From an uncultured Dehalococcoidia bacterium (GTDB lineage Bacteria; Chloroflexota; Dehalococcoidia; Lucifugimonadales; UBA1123), in the NCBI GenBank assembly GCA_958296105.1, contig OY282441.1, forward strand, positions 2,067,800 to 2,131,799: a DNA stretch of 64,000 nt. The letters run 5' to 3'. The position numbers and the translations under genes are program-made. The notes below the pieces were generated by a model. It did not search any database. It was not told the origin of the DNA and saw only the letters and a program-made list of their open reading frames with translations. Every line of letters begins with the position of its first letter. Position 1 is the stretch's first letter. Shown here one piece after another: positions 52,654-61,793 of this stretch.

Positions 52654-54699
52654 ATGAGGAAACAGCTTTGGGCCATCGCGCTGCTCACAGGGCTGGTTCT
52701 GGCGCTCGCAGGCTGCGCCAGCTCCGAAACGCCCGAGACGATCATCAAAGAGGTCGAGGTTATCAGGGAGGTGCCGGTCGAGACCGAGGTCATCAAGGAG
52801 GTGGAGGTCGAGAAGGTCGTGACCAAGGAGGTGCCGGTCGAGGTCATCAAAGAGATCGAGGTCGTCAAGGAGATTCCGGCTCCCAAGTCGTTCTACGAGT
52901 CGCCCCTGCTGGCGCAGCGCGCGCAGGCTGGCCAGATACCGCCGATCCAAGACCGCATCCCCACCGAACCCATGGTGATACCGGCGGCTTCGCAGGGTAC
53001 GTATGGCGGCACGATCCGCCGCGTGTACTTCGGCCCTGCCGACATCTGGAACTTCGGCAGAATATCCAGCGAGCGGCTGCTCCGCTGGTCGCAGGACGCC
53101 AGCGCGCTGGTGCCGGCGCTCGCCAAGTCGTGGGAAGCCTCGAACGAGGGCAGGACGTGGACGTTCCACCTGCGCGAAGGCACGCGCTGGTCCAACGGAG
53201 ACCCGTTTACGGCGGACGACTTCGTGTTCCACTACGAAGACGTGATCCTAGACGACGAGATCGCGCCGATCAAGCCGAACCGCCTGAAGACGGTCGGAGG
53301 GCTGGGGACGGTAACGAAGATCGACGACTACACCGTCAGGTACGACTTCGAAGACCCCTACTGGGTGTTCCCCGAGAACATCGCGCAGATGGACCAGTTC
53401 AACGGCTGCTGCAACCAGCCGTATGCGCCTTCCAGCTACATGAAGCAGTTCCACATCAAGTACAACCCCAACGTCGAGGCGGAAGCCAGCGCCGAGGGGC
53501 ATGAGTCCTGGCAGGCGTACTACCTCGCCATGTTCGACATCAGGGTCAACCCACTCAGGCCCATGCTGAAGCCCTGGATACCCACCGAAGACAGCAGGTA
53601 CGGCTCCTCGCAGGTGTTCACGGCGGTGAGAAACCCGTACTTCTACGCCGTAGATCAGTACGGCAACCAGCTGCCATACGTGGACAGGCTCCAGTACACC
53701 CTCGTACAGGACAACGACATTCTCCAGCTCAAGGCAATCGCCGGAGAGATCGACTTCCAGGGCCGCCACGTGAACCTGTCCATGTTCCCGCTGCTCAAGG
53801 AGAACGAAGCCACCGGCGGCTACCGCATGACCATCTGGCCCGCCAACACCGGCGCCGAGATAGGCATACACTTCAACCAGCAGTGGACAGGCGCGGAGGG
53901 AGACTACTTCCGCAACAAGGATTTCCGAATCGCCCTCTCCCACGCGATCAACCGCGACGAGATCAACGAGATCAGCTATCTCGGTCAGGGGGTGGCCAGA
54001 CAGCCGGCTCCCGCGCCTTCCGAGCCGCACTATCCGGGCGACCAGTACGCCTTCGAGTGGACGGAGTACGACCCGGCCAAAGCCAACGAGATACTGGACG
54101 GAATACTGCCCAACAAGGACGCCGACGGCTTCCGCCTGATGGACAACGGCGAGCGCCTCCACATCATCATGGACACCACTCCGGGCGAGGGGCGCGATAC
54201 CGACACGATGGAGCTGATCGCGGCGGACTGGGAGGCTGTGGGCGTCAAGACGAAGGTCAACGAGGTCACCAGAACGCTGCTCTCCGAGCGGCGCGAGGCG
54301 GGCGAGCATATGGTATACATCTGGGGTTCGGGCATCGGCGACCCCGCGCTGGTTCCTGCGCCCGACTGGATGGGCGCGCCGTTCCCACAGACGCTTCTCT
54401 GGTACAACAGCGGAGGCGCGCAGGGCATCGAGCCTATCCCGATCGTCAAAGAGCTGACCGATATGCGCGCGCGGACGACTCAGCTGCCGCTCGAGGAGCG
54501 CATCGAGCTGGGCAAGGAGATCGCCAAGAAGCAGCTGGAGCAGCTGTGGATAATCGGCGTGACCGGACTCAGCCCGTCCAACCAGGGTGTGATAATCACC
54601 AGCGACCGCCTGCGAAACGTTCCCGAAATCGCGGCGAACGCATGGATGTTCCGCACGCCTTCGACCGGCTTCCCGGAACAGTTCTGGTTCAGCAACTAG
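52654..54699 (+). CDS. Peptide-binding lipoprotein of ABC transporter
   Basis: The ATG at 52654 with AAGGAGAAAATCGA upstream gives 681 residues. A signal peptide ends in LALAGC (lipobox). A Val/Glu/Lys-rich stretch (about residues 30-75) made of IKEVEV and REVPVE units follows and probably acts as a spacer from the membrane. The rest is a family 5 solute-binding protein: TWTFHLREGTRWSNGDPFTA, DDYTVRYDFEDPY, the ALSHAINRDEINEI segment, and AYGEGR-like regions. It captures peptides or other solutes for the permeases downstream (54841-56969). It is the first gene of the operon after the TTGACA promoter. Confidence 0.92.
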   Translation: MRKQLWAIALLTGLVLALAGCASSETPETIIKEVEVIREVPVETEVIKEVEVEKVVTKEVPVEVIKEIEVVKEIPAPKSFYESPLLAQRAQAGQIPPIQDRIPTEPMVIPAASQGTYGGTIRRVYFGPADIWNFGRISSERLLRWSQDASALVPALAKSWEASNEGRTWTFHLREGTRWSNGDPFTADDFVFHYEDVILDDEIAPIKPNRLKTVGGLGTVTKIDDYTVRYDFEDPYWVFPENIAQMDQFNGCCNQPYAPSSYMKQFHIKYNPNVEAEASAEGHESWQAYYLAMFDIRVNPLRPMLKPWIPTEDSRYGSSQVFTAVRNPYFYAVDQYGNQLPYVDRLQYTLVQDNDILQLKAIAGEIDFQGRHVNLSMFPLLKENEATGGYRMTIWPANTGAEIGIHFNQQWTGAEGDYFRNKDFRIALSHAINRDEINEISYLGQGVARQPAPAPSEPHYPGDQYAFEWTEYDPAKANEILDGILPNKDADGFRLMDNGERLHIIMDTTPGEGRDTDTMELIAADWEAVGVKTKVNEVTRTLLSERREAGEHMVYIWGSGIGDPALVPAPDWMGAPFPQTLLWYNSGGAQGIEPIPIVKELTDMRARTTQLPLEERIELGKEIAKKQLEQLWIIGVTGLSPSNQGVIITSDRLRNVPEIAANAWMFRTPSTGFPEQFWFSN

Positions 54700-54840
54700 G
54701 GCAGCGGCAGGACACATATCTTCCTCCCCCGTAGAGGCAGCCGCCACGCGAGGGAGGAAGAGCGCTTTTCAGCCTGCCGACAGCAGCAGCCCCGCCCAAG
54801 CTCCCGAAGTCCGCCAATGCGCCCGAAGGACAGATAGCCC
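54700..54840. other. Intergenic stretch between binding protein and permease
   Basis: About 140 bases. A long GC-rich plus-strand frame continues through but is a shadow. No convincing terminator or promoter is visible, so the permeases probably continue on the same transcript. Confidence 0.5.
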
Positions 54841-55827
54841 GTGCTAACCTTCGTACTCCGCCGCCTGATCACCTTCGTTCCGATGATGTTCCTGATGTCA
54901 GTGGTGGCGTTCGCCCTGATTCAGGCGCCGCCGGGCGATTTCCTGTCGGATTACGTCGTCCAGCTGCAAAATCAGGGCGAGTACGCCGACCCGGGAGAGC
55001 TGGAGAGCCTGCGAAAGCAGTACGGTCTCGGCCAGCCCATATATGTCCAGTATGCCAAGTGGGTTTGGGGAATCCTGCGCTGGGACTTTGGCCGCTCGCT
55101 CGAAATGAGGGTCTCGGTCAACGACCTGATCAACGAACGGCTGACGCTCACCATAATACTGGGCCTGTTCACCGTGGTGTTCACGTGGACGCTGGCGATT
55201 CCCATAGGCATCTTCTCCGCAGTGAGACAGTACTCTTGGATCGACTACATGTTCACCTTCTTCTCCTACCTCGGCGTTGGCACGCCCAACTTCCTGCTGG
55301 CGCTGGTGATCATGTGGTTCGTGTTCGCCTACTTCGGCCTGAGCATCACGGGCCTGTTCTCCCCCGACTACGTGGAAGCCCCTTGGTCTCTGGGCAAGAT
55401 CATAGACATGCTCAAGCACATCTGGGTTCCGATGCTCATACTCGGCACGGACGGCACCGCCCGCCTGACCAGAATCATGCGCGCCAACCTGCTGGACGAG
55501 CTGAACAAGCCATACGTAGAGACCGCGCGCGCCAAGGGGCTTCCTGAGTGGCAGCTGATAATGCGCTACCCGGTCAGAATCGCCATCAATCCCATCGTAA
55601 GCACCATCGGATGGACGCTGCCGCAGCTGTTCTCGGGCAGCCTGATCGTGGCTACGGTGATGAGCCTGCCCACACTCGGCCCGCTGCTCCTGAGAGCGCT
55701 CTACACTCAGGACATGTTTCTAGCGGGGTCTATCATCCTGATACTGACCGCGCTGACGCTCATCGGCACGCTGGTTTCGGACATCGTTCTCGCCCTGATC
55801 GACCCGCGAATTAGAATTGGAGCGTAA
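54841..55827 (+). CDS. Oligopeptide ABC permease, DppB/OppB type
   Basis: 328 residues from a GTG at 54841 (VLTFVLRRLITFVPMMFLMS). The first hydrophobic helix, the YGLGQPIYVQYAKWVWG segment, the WDFGRS segment, five further membrane helices, the EAA loop PYVETARAKGLPEWQLIMRY, and the C-terminal LALIDPRIRIGA are typical. It pairs with the permease that starts 2 bases after its stop. Confidence 0.93.
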   Translation: MLTFVLRRLITFVPMMFLMSVVAFALIQAPPGDFLSDYVVQLQNQGEYADPGELESLRKQYGLGQPIYVQYAKWVWGILRWDFGRSLEMRVSVNDLINERLTLTIILGLFTVVFTWTLAIPIGIFSAVRQYSWIDYMFTFFSYLGVGTPNFLLALVIMWFVFAYFGLSITGLFSPDYVEAPWSLGKIIDMLKHIWVPMLILGTDGTARLTRIMRANLLDELNKPYVETARAKGLPEWQLIMRYPVRIAINPIVSTIGWTLPQLFSGSLIVATVMSLPTLGPLLLRALYTQDMFLAGSIILILTALTLIGTLVSDIVLALIDPRIRIGA

Positions 55828-55829
55828 TC

Positions 55830-56969
55830 ATGGCCAGTGATCGGGTGGCAGCGCAGACGCCGCCGGCCACGTCCGAAGAGGCCGCGTATCTGGCTTCGCA
55901 GTGGAAGCTGGTGTGGTGGCGCTTCAGACGGCACAAGCTGGCGATGGCGAGCTTGGCAATCGTCCTGTGCTTCTACTTCGTCGCCGCCTTCCCCGGCTTC
56001 CTGTCGATTCACGACCCGCTCGACTCGTCTTCGTCCAGAGTGTTCATGCCGCCGCAGCGCATACACCTGTTCGATGGCTGGCTGCCGCGCCCGTTCGTCT
56101 ACGGCGTGAGCGGCGAGCGCAACCCGGTAACGCTGGCGATGGAACACGTACAGGATCGGGAGACCAAGCACTACGTCCAGTTCTTCGTTCGCGGTCACCA
56201 GTACAAGCTCATCGGCCTCATCAGGACGGACATCCACCTGATAGGCGCCGCCACGCCGGAGGGGATGCACGCGCTGCGACCGCTCGGCACCGACAAGCTG
56301 GGGCGGGACGTCTTCTCTAGGCTCATGTACGGCACGCGCATCTCGATGTCGATTGGACTCGTAGGCGTAGCAATCAGCCTGTTTCTCGGCGTGCTGATGG
56401 GGGGCTTGTCCGGCTACCATGGGGGCTGGACGGACTCCATAATACAGCGGCTGATAGAGTTCCTGCGCGCCATGCCCACCATTCCGGTATGGCTGGCTCT
56501 GGGCGCGGCAGTGCCGCAGGACTGGTCCGTGATCAGAGTCTACTTCGCCATCTCCGTCATCATATCGCTGATAGGCTGGACGACCCTCGCGCGCGAGGTG
56601 CGCGGCAGATTCCTAGCAATGCGCGAGGAGGACTTCGTCACCGCCGCGCAGCTCTACGGCACGAGCCAGCTGCGCGTCATCTTCCGCCACATGCTGCCGT
56701 CTTTTATGAGCCACATCATAGCCACGACCACACTGGCGATCCCCGCCATCATCATCGCCGAGACTGCGCTGAGCTTCTTGGGCTTGGGGCTGCGTCAGCC
56801 GGCGATAAGCTGGGGCGTGCTGCTGTTCGAGGCGCAGAACCTGCAAGCCGTCGCCAACGCGCCGTGGCTGCTGGTGCCGGGCTTGTCCGTGATCTTCGCC
56901 GTTCTCACACTCAACTTCATGGGAGACGGCCTGCGAGACGCGGCAGACCCGTACTCCGTACAGCGATAA
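55830..56969 (+). CDS. Oligopeptide ABC permease, DppC/OppC type
   Basis: 379 residues, longer than most DppC because of an extra periplasmic region (about 70-145) between the first helix and LGTDKLGRDVFSRLMYGTRI. The EAA loop is EEDFVTAAQLYGTSQLRVIFRH, given in part, and AETALSFLGLGLRQPAISWG follows. It is the partner of the permease at 54841, and the ATPases are those at 50329-52414. Confidence 0.93.
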   Translation: MASDRVAAQTPPATSEEAAYLASQWKLVWWRFRRHKLAMASLAIVLCFYFVAAFPGFLSIHDPLDSSSSRVFMPPQRIHLFDGWLPRPFVYGVSGERNPVTLAMEHVQDRETKHYVQFFVRGHQYKLIGLIRTDIHLIGAATPEGMHALRPLGTDKLGRDVFSRLMYGTRISMSIGLVGVAISLFLGVLMGGLSGYHGGWTDSIIQRLIEFLRAMPTIPVWLALGAAVPQDWSVIRVYFAISVIISLIGWTTLAREVRGRFLAMREEDFVTAAQLYGTSQLRVIFRHMLPSFMSHIIATTTLAIPAIIIAETALSFLGLGLRQPAISWGVLLFEAQNLQAVANAPWLLVPGLSVIFAVLTLNFMGDGLRDAADPYSVQR

Positions 56970-57039
56970 TAGAAAACTGCAAAGCCGAACCACAGCGGCA
57001 AGCCGACCTTGCCGCGACTACCACGAGGAGGAAGACAAG

Positions 57040-57360
57040 ATGTTCTTCGAGCTGCGCGAATATAGAACGCTTCCCGGACAGCGAGAAAACTGGGTCCGGT
57101 TCATGGAAGAGGAGATCATCCCCTTTCAGGTATCCAAAGGCATGGTCATTCTCGGCAGCTTCATCGGCGAGGAGGAGGACGACCTGTACATCTGGGTGCG
57201 CCGCTTCGACAGCGAGGAGGCGCGCGAGAAGCTCTACGAGGCGGTGTACCAGAGCGATCACTGGGTCAACGAGATTGGCCCGAAGGTCCCCGATATGCTC
57301 GACCGCTCGAAGATAGTCGTCCGCCGCATCGAGGCTACCCCGCGCTCCGTGATTCAGTAA
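57040..57360 (+). CDS. NIPSNAP-family small protein
   Basis: 106 residues with a GAGGAAGACAAG ribosome site. MFFELREYRTLPGQRENWVR and a second FQVSKGMVILGSFIG segment match the dimeric alpha-beta barrel NIPSNAP family. Members are often adjacent to transport or catabolic genes but have no settled function. It follows the permeases by 70 bases and may be part of the same transcript. Confidence 0.85.
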   Translation: MFFELREYRTLPGQRENWVRFMEEEIIPFQVSKGMVILGSFIGEEEDDLYIWVRRFDSEEAREKLYEAVYQSDHWVNEIGPKVPDMLDRSKIVVRRIEATPRSVIQ

Positions 57361-57364
57361 CCCC

Positions 57365-57468
57365 TCTCGTTTTGCCCCCTCTCCCTAGATGTGAGATGTC
57401 TGGGGAGAGAGTGAGAAACGCCCCCTTTACCCCCTCTCCCTCGATGGGAGAGGGTTGGGGTGAGGGTG
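57365..57468. repeat. Two copies of the dispersed palindromic repeat
   Basis: CCCCCTCTCCCTAGATGTGA opens a degenerate copy, and CCCCCTCTCCCTCGATGGGA then opens an intact copy with the AGAGGGTTGGGGTGAGGG tail. Same family as 1359-1570 and 3660-3705. It fills the gap between NIPSNAP and the amidohydrolase. Confidence 0.8.
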
Positions 57469-57472
57469 AAGA

Positions 57473-59011
57473 ATGCCCCCCGACCTCGTTCTAGCCAACG
57501 CCCGCGTCCTGACGATGGACGAGGCGCGCCCTCGAGTTCAGGCGCTGGCAGTCGTAGGGGAGCGCATAGCATGGGTGGGAAGCGCAGACGAGGCGATTGC
57601 GCTCGCCGGCGCTGGCGCTCGCGTCATAGACTGCGGAGGCGCAGCCGTTCTGCCCGGATTCCACGATGCCCACGTCCACCTGCTGGCATACGCCGCGTCT
57701 CTGGCGTCCGCCGATTGCAGGCCGCCCGGCGTATCGTCAATCCAAGACGTCCAGAGCGTTCTGCGGACTTGGGCGAATCGGACGCCCGAAGGGGAGTGGA
57801 TACGCGGCTGGGGCTACGACGAGACCGCCCTGACCGAGCGCCGCCACCCGACGCGCCACGACCTCGACGAGGCATCCCCCCGTCACCCCGCGCGCCTCGA
57901 CCACAGATCCGGACACGCCGCCGTACTCAACTCCCTCGCGCTCGAACGGGTGGGAATCCGCGCGTCCACGCCCGAGCCGCGCGGCGCGACCATCGCGCGC
58001 GACCTCGAATCCGGCGAACCGAACGGCATACTGTTCGAGATGGACGAGTATCTTGGCGAGAATATCCCGCCACTGGACGGCGAAGACCTTGCCGCCGCGT
58101 TCCATCTGGCAGCGCGCAAACTGCTCGCGTTCGGGATAACGTCCGTACAGGACGCCACCCACCACAACGGCGTGGACAGGTGGCGGCTGCTGGACGGGCT
58201 GCGAAAGTCGTCAGCCCCCACGCCCCGAATAACCGTGATGGCTGGAAGCTCGCGCCTGTCGGAGTTCGTCGAGGCAGGTCTGAGGTTCGGCGACGGAGAC
58301 GATTGGCTGAGGCTGGGACACGCCAAGCTGATGGCGACGGCGTCTTCGGGCAGCCAGTCGCCATCGCCCCCCGAACTCGGCAGAGTCGCGGCAGACTGCG
58401 TTCGGCGCGGCTTTCCGGTCGCCATTCACGCGGTGGAAGCCGAAGTCGTCGCAAGCGCGGCGCAAGCGATAGCGGGCGCGCCCATGCCGCCTATATCTGG
58501 CGCGTCCCATCGTATCGAACACTGTTCGGAGTGTCCGCCGCATGTCTTGGAAGCCCTCGAGCGAAGCGGCGCGACCGTAGCCACCCAGCCCGGATTCGTC
58601 TATCACAGCGGAGACCGTTACCTGAAGACAGTCCCCCCCCACGTGCTGCCTCACCTGTACAGAATGAGGTCGCTGGCGAAGCGCGGCGTCCGCCTCGTCT
58701 TCGGCTCCGACGCGCCGATCTCGCCTCCGGACCCGATGCGCGCGCTGTACTCTGCCGTCACCAGAAATACGGAATCCGGCGAGGCTCTGGGTGTGGCGGA
58801 GGCGCTCGATCTGCCATCCGCCATCTCCGCGTACACCATCGCCCCCGCTGCGTCGACGGGAGTGGCGAACGCTCTTGGCGCGCTGACCCCCGGCCGGCTT
58901 GCGGACGCGGTTCTGTTCGATAGAGACCTGCTCGAACTCGGCGCAGAGCGCATCCGCGAAGCTCAGCCAGCAATGACGATCATGGGCGGCAGGGTCGTGT
59001 GGGAGGCGTGA
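57473..59011 (+). CDS. Amidohydrolase (YtcJ-like)
   Basis: 512 residues. The N-terminal beta domain (PDLVLANARVLTMDEARPRV) leads to the metal-binding motif GFHDAHVHLLAYA (about 61-73). Later motifs are FGITSVQDATHH, AIHAVEAEVV, SHRIEHCSECPP and FGSDAPISPPDPM. This is the amidohydrolase 3 family, exemplified by YtcJ. It probably acts on an amide or cyclic amide in the cytoplasm. The start is an ATG at 57473, only a few bases after the repeat, with GAGGGTGAAGA before it. Confidence 0.88.
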   Translation: MPPDLVLANARVLTMDEARPRVQALAVVGERIAWVGSADEAIALAGAGARVIDCGGAAVLPGFHDAHVHLLAYAASLASADCRPPGVSSIQDVQSVLRTWANRTPEGEWIRGWGYDETALTERRHPTRHDLDEASPRHPARLDHRSGHAAVLNSLALERVGIRASTPEPRGATIARDLESGEPNGILFEMDEYLGENIPPLDGEDLAAAFHLAARKLLAFGITSVQDATHHNGVDRWRLLDGLRKSSAPTPRITVMAGSSRLSEFVEAGLRFGDGDDWLRLGHAKLMATASSGSQSPSPPELGRVAADCVRRGFPVAIHAVEAEVVASAAQAIAGAPMPPISGASHRIEHCSECPPHVLEALERSGATVATQPGFVYHSGDRYLKTVPPHVLPHLYRMRSLAKRGVRLVFGSDAPISPPDPMRALYSAVTRNTESGEALGVAEALDLPSAISAYTIAPAASTGVANALGALTPGRLADAVLFDRDLLELGAERIREAQPAMTIMGGRVVWEA

Positions 59012-59015
59012 CTTC

Positions 59016-60011
59016 TCAGCTTCGCCGACGGACTACGTAGTCCAAGAGCATCTCTAGCGAGTCGCGGGATGGCGTGTTGGGCAGACTGTCGAGCGTCGCG
59101 CGCGCCAGATCGCACCGTCTGGAAGCCTCCGAGTAAGCCTCCGCGATTACCTCCGGACTTCTCACCATCTCCACTGACCTGTTCAGCAGCGCGGCGTCGC
59201 CGTTCGGGTCTTCTAGGTAGGCGATGATAGGGTTCTCGTTCGGATGCGTCTCCACTGCGATGAACGCCGGAAGCGTCATTATCCCGCTCGCTAGGTCGCT
59301 GCCTACGGGCTTGCCTATCTCCTGCTCGTCCCCTTGGAAGTCCAGTATGTCATCCACTATCTGAAATGCCATGCCAAGCTCGCGCGAATACTCGCTGAGC
59401 GCCGCCACCTGCTCGGACGGAGCGCCGCTGAGAGTCGCCCCCGTCTCGCCCGCCGTCCTGAACAGCGAGGCGGTCTTGTTGTAGATGCGCTGGTAGTAGT
59501 CGTCTAGTGTCTGGGATGGATCGTGCGCGCTCACCCTCTCGCGCAGCTCTCCGCTGGACAGCTCCATGATGGTCTCCGAGAAGCGCCTGATGACTCCCAC
59601 GTGTTCCGTGTCGCACACGAACGTGGCAGAAGACGCGAAAACGTAGTCGCCCACCAGCACCGCTATGTCCTTGCCGAACATGCTGGATATGGTCGCCCTG
59701 CCGCGACGGATGGCGGAGTCGTCCACCGTATCGTCGTGAATCAGCGTGGCGATGTGCAGCAGCTCGACCGCCGTCGCCATCACCTCGGACTTATACTGAT
59801 CATGTGGGTGGAAGCTGGCGGCAAGCAGGGTTATCGCCGGCCTTGCCCTCTTTCCAGTCGAGCCATAGACGTGGGTGAGCATCTCCGACAGGAAGGGGAA
59901 CTTGACGTTGGCAAGCTCTATGAGCTTCGCTTCGACTCTGTCCAATCGGCTTTGGATCGGAGCGTATATCTCCCCCACTGCGGCGGGCGCTCCCTTTGGA
60001 CTATGTGCCAA
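59016..60011 (-). CDS. Polyprenyl diphosphate synthase
   Basis: 331 residues of the trans-isoprenyl synthase family, with a TTG start at 60011 preceded by GGAGAGGGCGAGGC. The first aspartate-rich motif is LIHDDTVDDS (about 90-99) and the second is FQIVDDILDFQGDE. GRATI and TASLFRTAGETG fit too. It should build a C30-C50 all-trans polyprenyl diphosphate for quinone side chains or lipid carriers. The start overlaps the metG end by 11 bases, so the two are coupled. Chain length cannot be set by eye. Confidence 0.9.
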   Translation of the reverse strand: MAHSPKGAPAAVGEIYAPIQSRLDRVEAKLIELANVKFPFLSEMLTHVYGSTGKRARPAITLLAASFHPHDQYKSEVMATAVELLHIATLIHDDTVDDSAIRRGRATISSMFGKDIAVLVGDYVFASSATFVCDTEHVGVIRRFSETIMELSSGELRERVSAHDPSQTLDDYYQRIYNKTASLFRTAGETGATLSGAPSEQVAALSEYSRELGMAFQIVDDILDFQGDEQEIGKPVGSDLASGIMTLPAFIAVETHPNENPIIAYLEDPNGDAALLNRSVEMVRSPEVIAEAYSEASRRCDLARATLDSLPNTPSRDSLEMLLDYVVRRRS

Positions 60012-61668
60012 GCCTCGCCCTCTCCTCTTCGATGATCGACTCGTCTAGCTTGGTGAACAGCGGCTTGGGTCTCGGCAGCGCGCCGCCCGGCCGCAGCGCG
60101 TCGCGCTCCCAGGACCACCCCTCGCCCTCCGCGCTCCCATCCAGTCCGAGCAGCCCATGTACCTTCTCGGAAGTGTCGGGCATGTACGGACACAGCGCGA
60201 TCTTCAGGCAGTTGATGACGGTCATGGCAGTCCACAGCGTTCTGGCAGCGTCGCCCATGTCGGTTCTGACCGCCCGCCACGGCGCCTTGGAGTCCAGATA
60301 GCGGTTGGCGGCTCTGGCTATGCCCATCGCCGCCTGAAGACCGTTTCTGAAGCGGCAGCCGTTCAGGTGGCGCGCCGCCTCTTCCAGCCCACGCTCCGCC
60401 GTGTCCAGCAGCGCTAGGGATTCGGCGTCCAGCTCGCCCGGGTCTGGAACCGTCCGCTCGAAGTTGCGTCCGACCATCGTCAGCACGCGGTGGACGAGGT
60501 TGCCGTAGGTTGCGACCAGCTCATCGTTGTTGCGCCGCACGTAATCCGCCCAGTTGAACTCTGAATCGCTGGTCTCTGGCATGTTCGCCGCCAGCGCGTA
60601 GCGCACGGGATCGACGTCGTGCCGGTCGAGCAGATCGGGAATCCATACGGCCCAGTTGCGGCTCGTCGATACCTTCTGCCCCTCGATGTTCACGTACTCG
60701 TTCGCGGGAACGTCGTAGGGCAGGTTGAGATCGCCGTATGCCAGCAGCATCGCAGGCCAAATCACAGTGTGGAACGGTATGTTGTCCTTGCCCATGAAGT
60801 AGTAGGCGCGCGACTCTTTGCGCCAGAAGTCTTCCCAGCGGTCCGGGTCGCCCGATCTCTGCGCCCACTCCTTGCTGGCGGAAAGGTATCCGATCACAGC
60901 CTCGAACCACACGTAGATCCGCTTGTCGTCGTAACCCTCTACAGGAACCGGAACGCCCCACTCCAGATCGCGCGTGATCGCCCTGTCCTTGAGGCCGCCT
61001 TCCAAGAAGCCCACCGTGAAGTTGCGAACGTTCGGCTTGAAATGATCTTGTCCGCGCATCCATTCGAGCAGCCTGCCCTCGAAGGCGCTCAGCCTGATGA
61101 AGAAGTGTTCGGTCTCGCGTATTTCTGGGGAGCTTCCGCACAGTCGGCAGCTCATGCCGATAAGCTCCTCCGGGTCGAGCGTTCTTCCGCAGCCGTCGCA
61201 CTGGTCGCCCCGCGCGCCGTCGTAGCCGCAGTGCGGACACTCGCCCTCCACGTAGCGGTCGGGCAGAAAGCGCTCGTCCGATGAGCAGTACGCCTGCTCC
61301 ATCGTGTCTTTGTACAGGTAGCCCTTCTCCAGCATCCGCAGGAACATGTCCTGCGCCACCTCTACGTGGTTCTGGGTGTGGGTGGTGGTGAACAGATCGA
61401 AGCTGATCCCCAGACGCTCCCACGTCTTCAAGAACTCGTTCTGGTACTTGGATAGAATGTCCTCCGGCGAGACGCCCTGCTGATCCGCAGTGATGGTTAC
61501 GGGCGTGCCGTGCGCGTCGCTGCCGGAAACCATGGCGACTTCGTTCCCAATCATCCGCTGGAAGCGGGCGAATATATCTGCGGGCAGGTAGCAGCCGGCC
61601 GCCTGCCCAACGTGAATCGACCCGTTGGCATACGGCCACGCTACGCAGACCAGTACTCGATCAGGCAA
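60001..61668 (-). CDS. metG: Methionyl-tRNA synthetase
   Basis: 555 residues from a TTG at 61668, which starts the conserved LPDRVLVCVAWPYANGSIHV with the HIGH-type motif as SIHVGQAAG. The zinc site CPHCGYDGARGDQCDGC is intact, and the KMSKS equivalent is the KVSTSRNWAV segment (KVSTS). The anticodon-binding domain contains FRNGLQAAMGIARAANRYLD. It has no C-terminal EMAP/Trbp111 domain, so it is the short form. A frame extending to 61815 has no family support. It charges initiator and elongator tRNA-Met. Confidence 0.93.
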   Translation of the reverse strand: MPDRVLVCVAWPYANGSIHVGQAAGCYLPADIFARFQRMIGNEVAMVSGSDAHGTPVTITADQQGVSPEDILSKYQNEFLKTWERLGISFDLFTTTHTQNHVEVAQDMFLRMLEKGYLYKDTMEQAYCSSDERFLPDRYVEGECPHCGYDGARGDQCDGCGRTLDPEELIGMSCRLCGSSPEIRETEHFFIRLSAFEGRLLEWMRGQDHFKPNVRNFTVGFLEGGLKDRAITRDLEWGVPVPVEGYDDKRIYVWFEAVIGYLSASKEWAQRSGDPDRWEDFWRKESRAYYFMGKDNIPFHTVIWPAMLLAYGDLNLPYDVPANEYVNIEGQKVSTSRNWAVWIPDLLDRHDVDPVRYALAANMPETSDSEFNWADYVRRNNDELVATYGNLVHRVLTMVGRNFERTVPDPGELDAESLALLDTAERGLEEAARHLNGCRFRNGLQAAMGIARAANRYLDSKAPWRAVRTDMGDAARTLWTAMTVINCLKIALCPYMPDTSEKVHGLLGLDGSAEGEGWSWERDALRPGGALPRPKPLFTKLDESIIEEERARLGT

Positions 61669-61793
61669 GGAGCTACCCCAAGTCGCTCTGAGTGGAACTT
61701 GGCTCAATGGTAGCACAATGCCAGATACACAGGCACTATCCCGCTGCGCCCCGCCCATGTTCGGAGCGCGGCCGTCTCGCTCGCATTCCGACC

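Noticed and set aside
53248-54747. 499-codon minus-strand frame opposite the peptide-binding protein
   Set aside because: The plus-strand product is a well-matched solute-binding protein with promoter and lipobox; this frame is a shadow.
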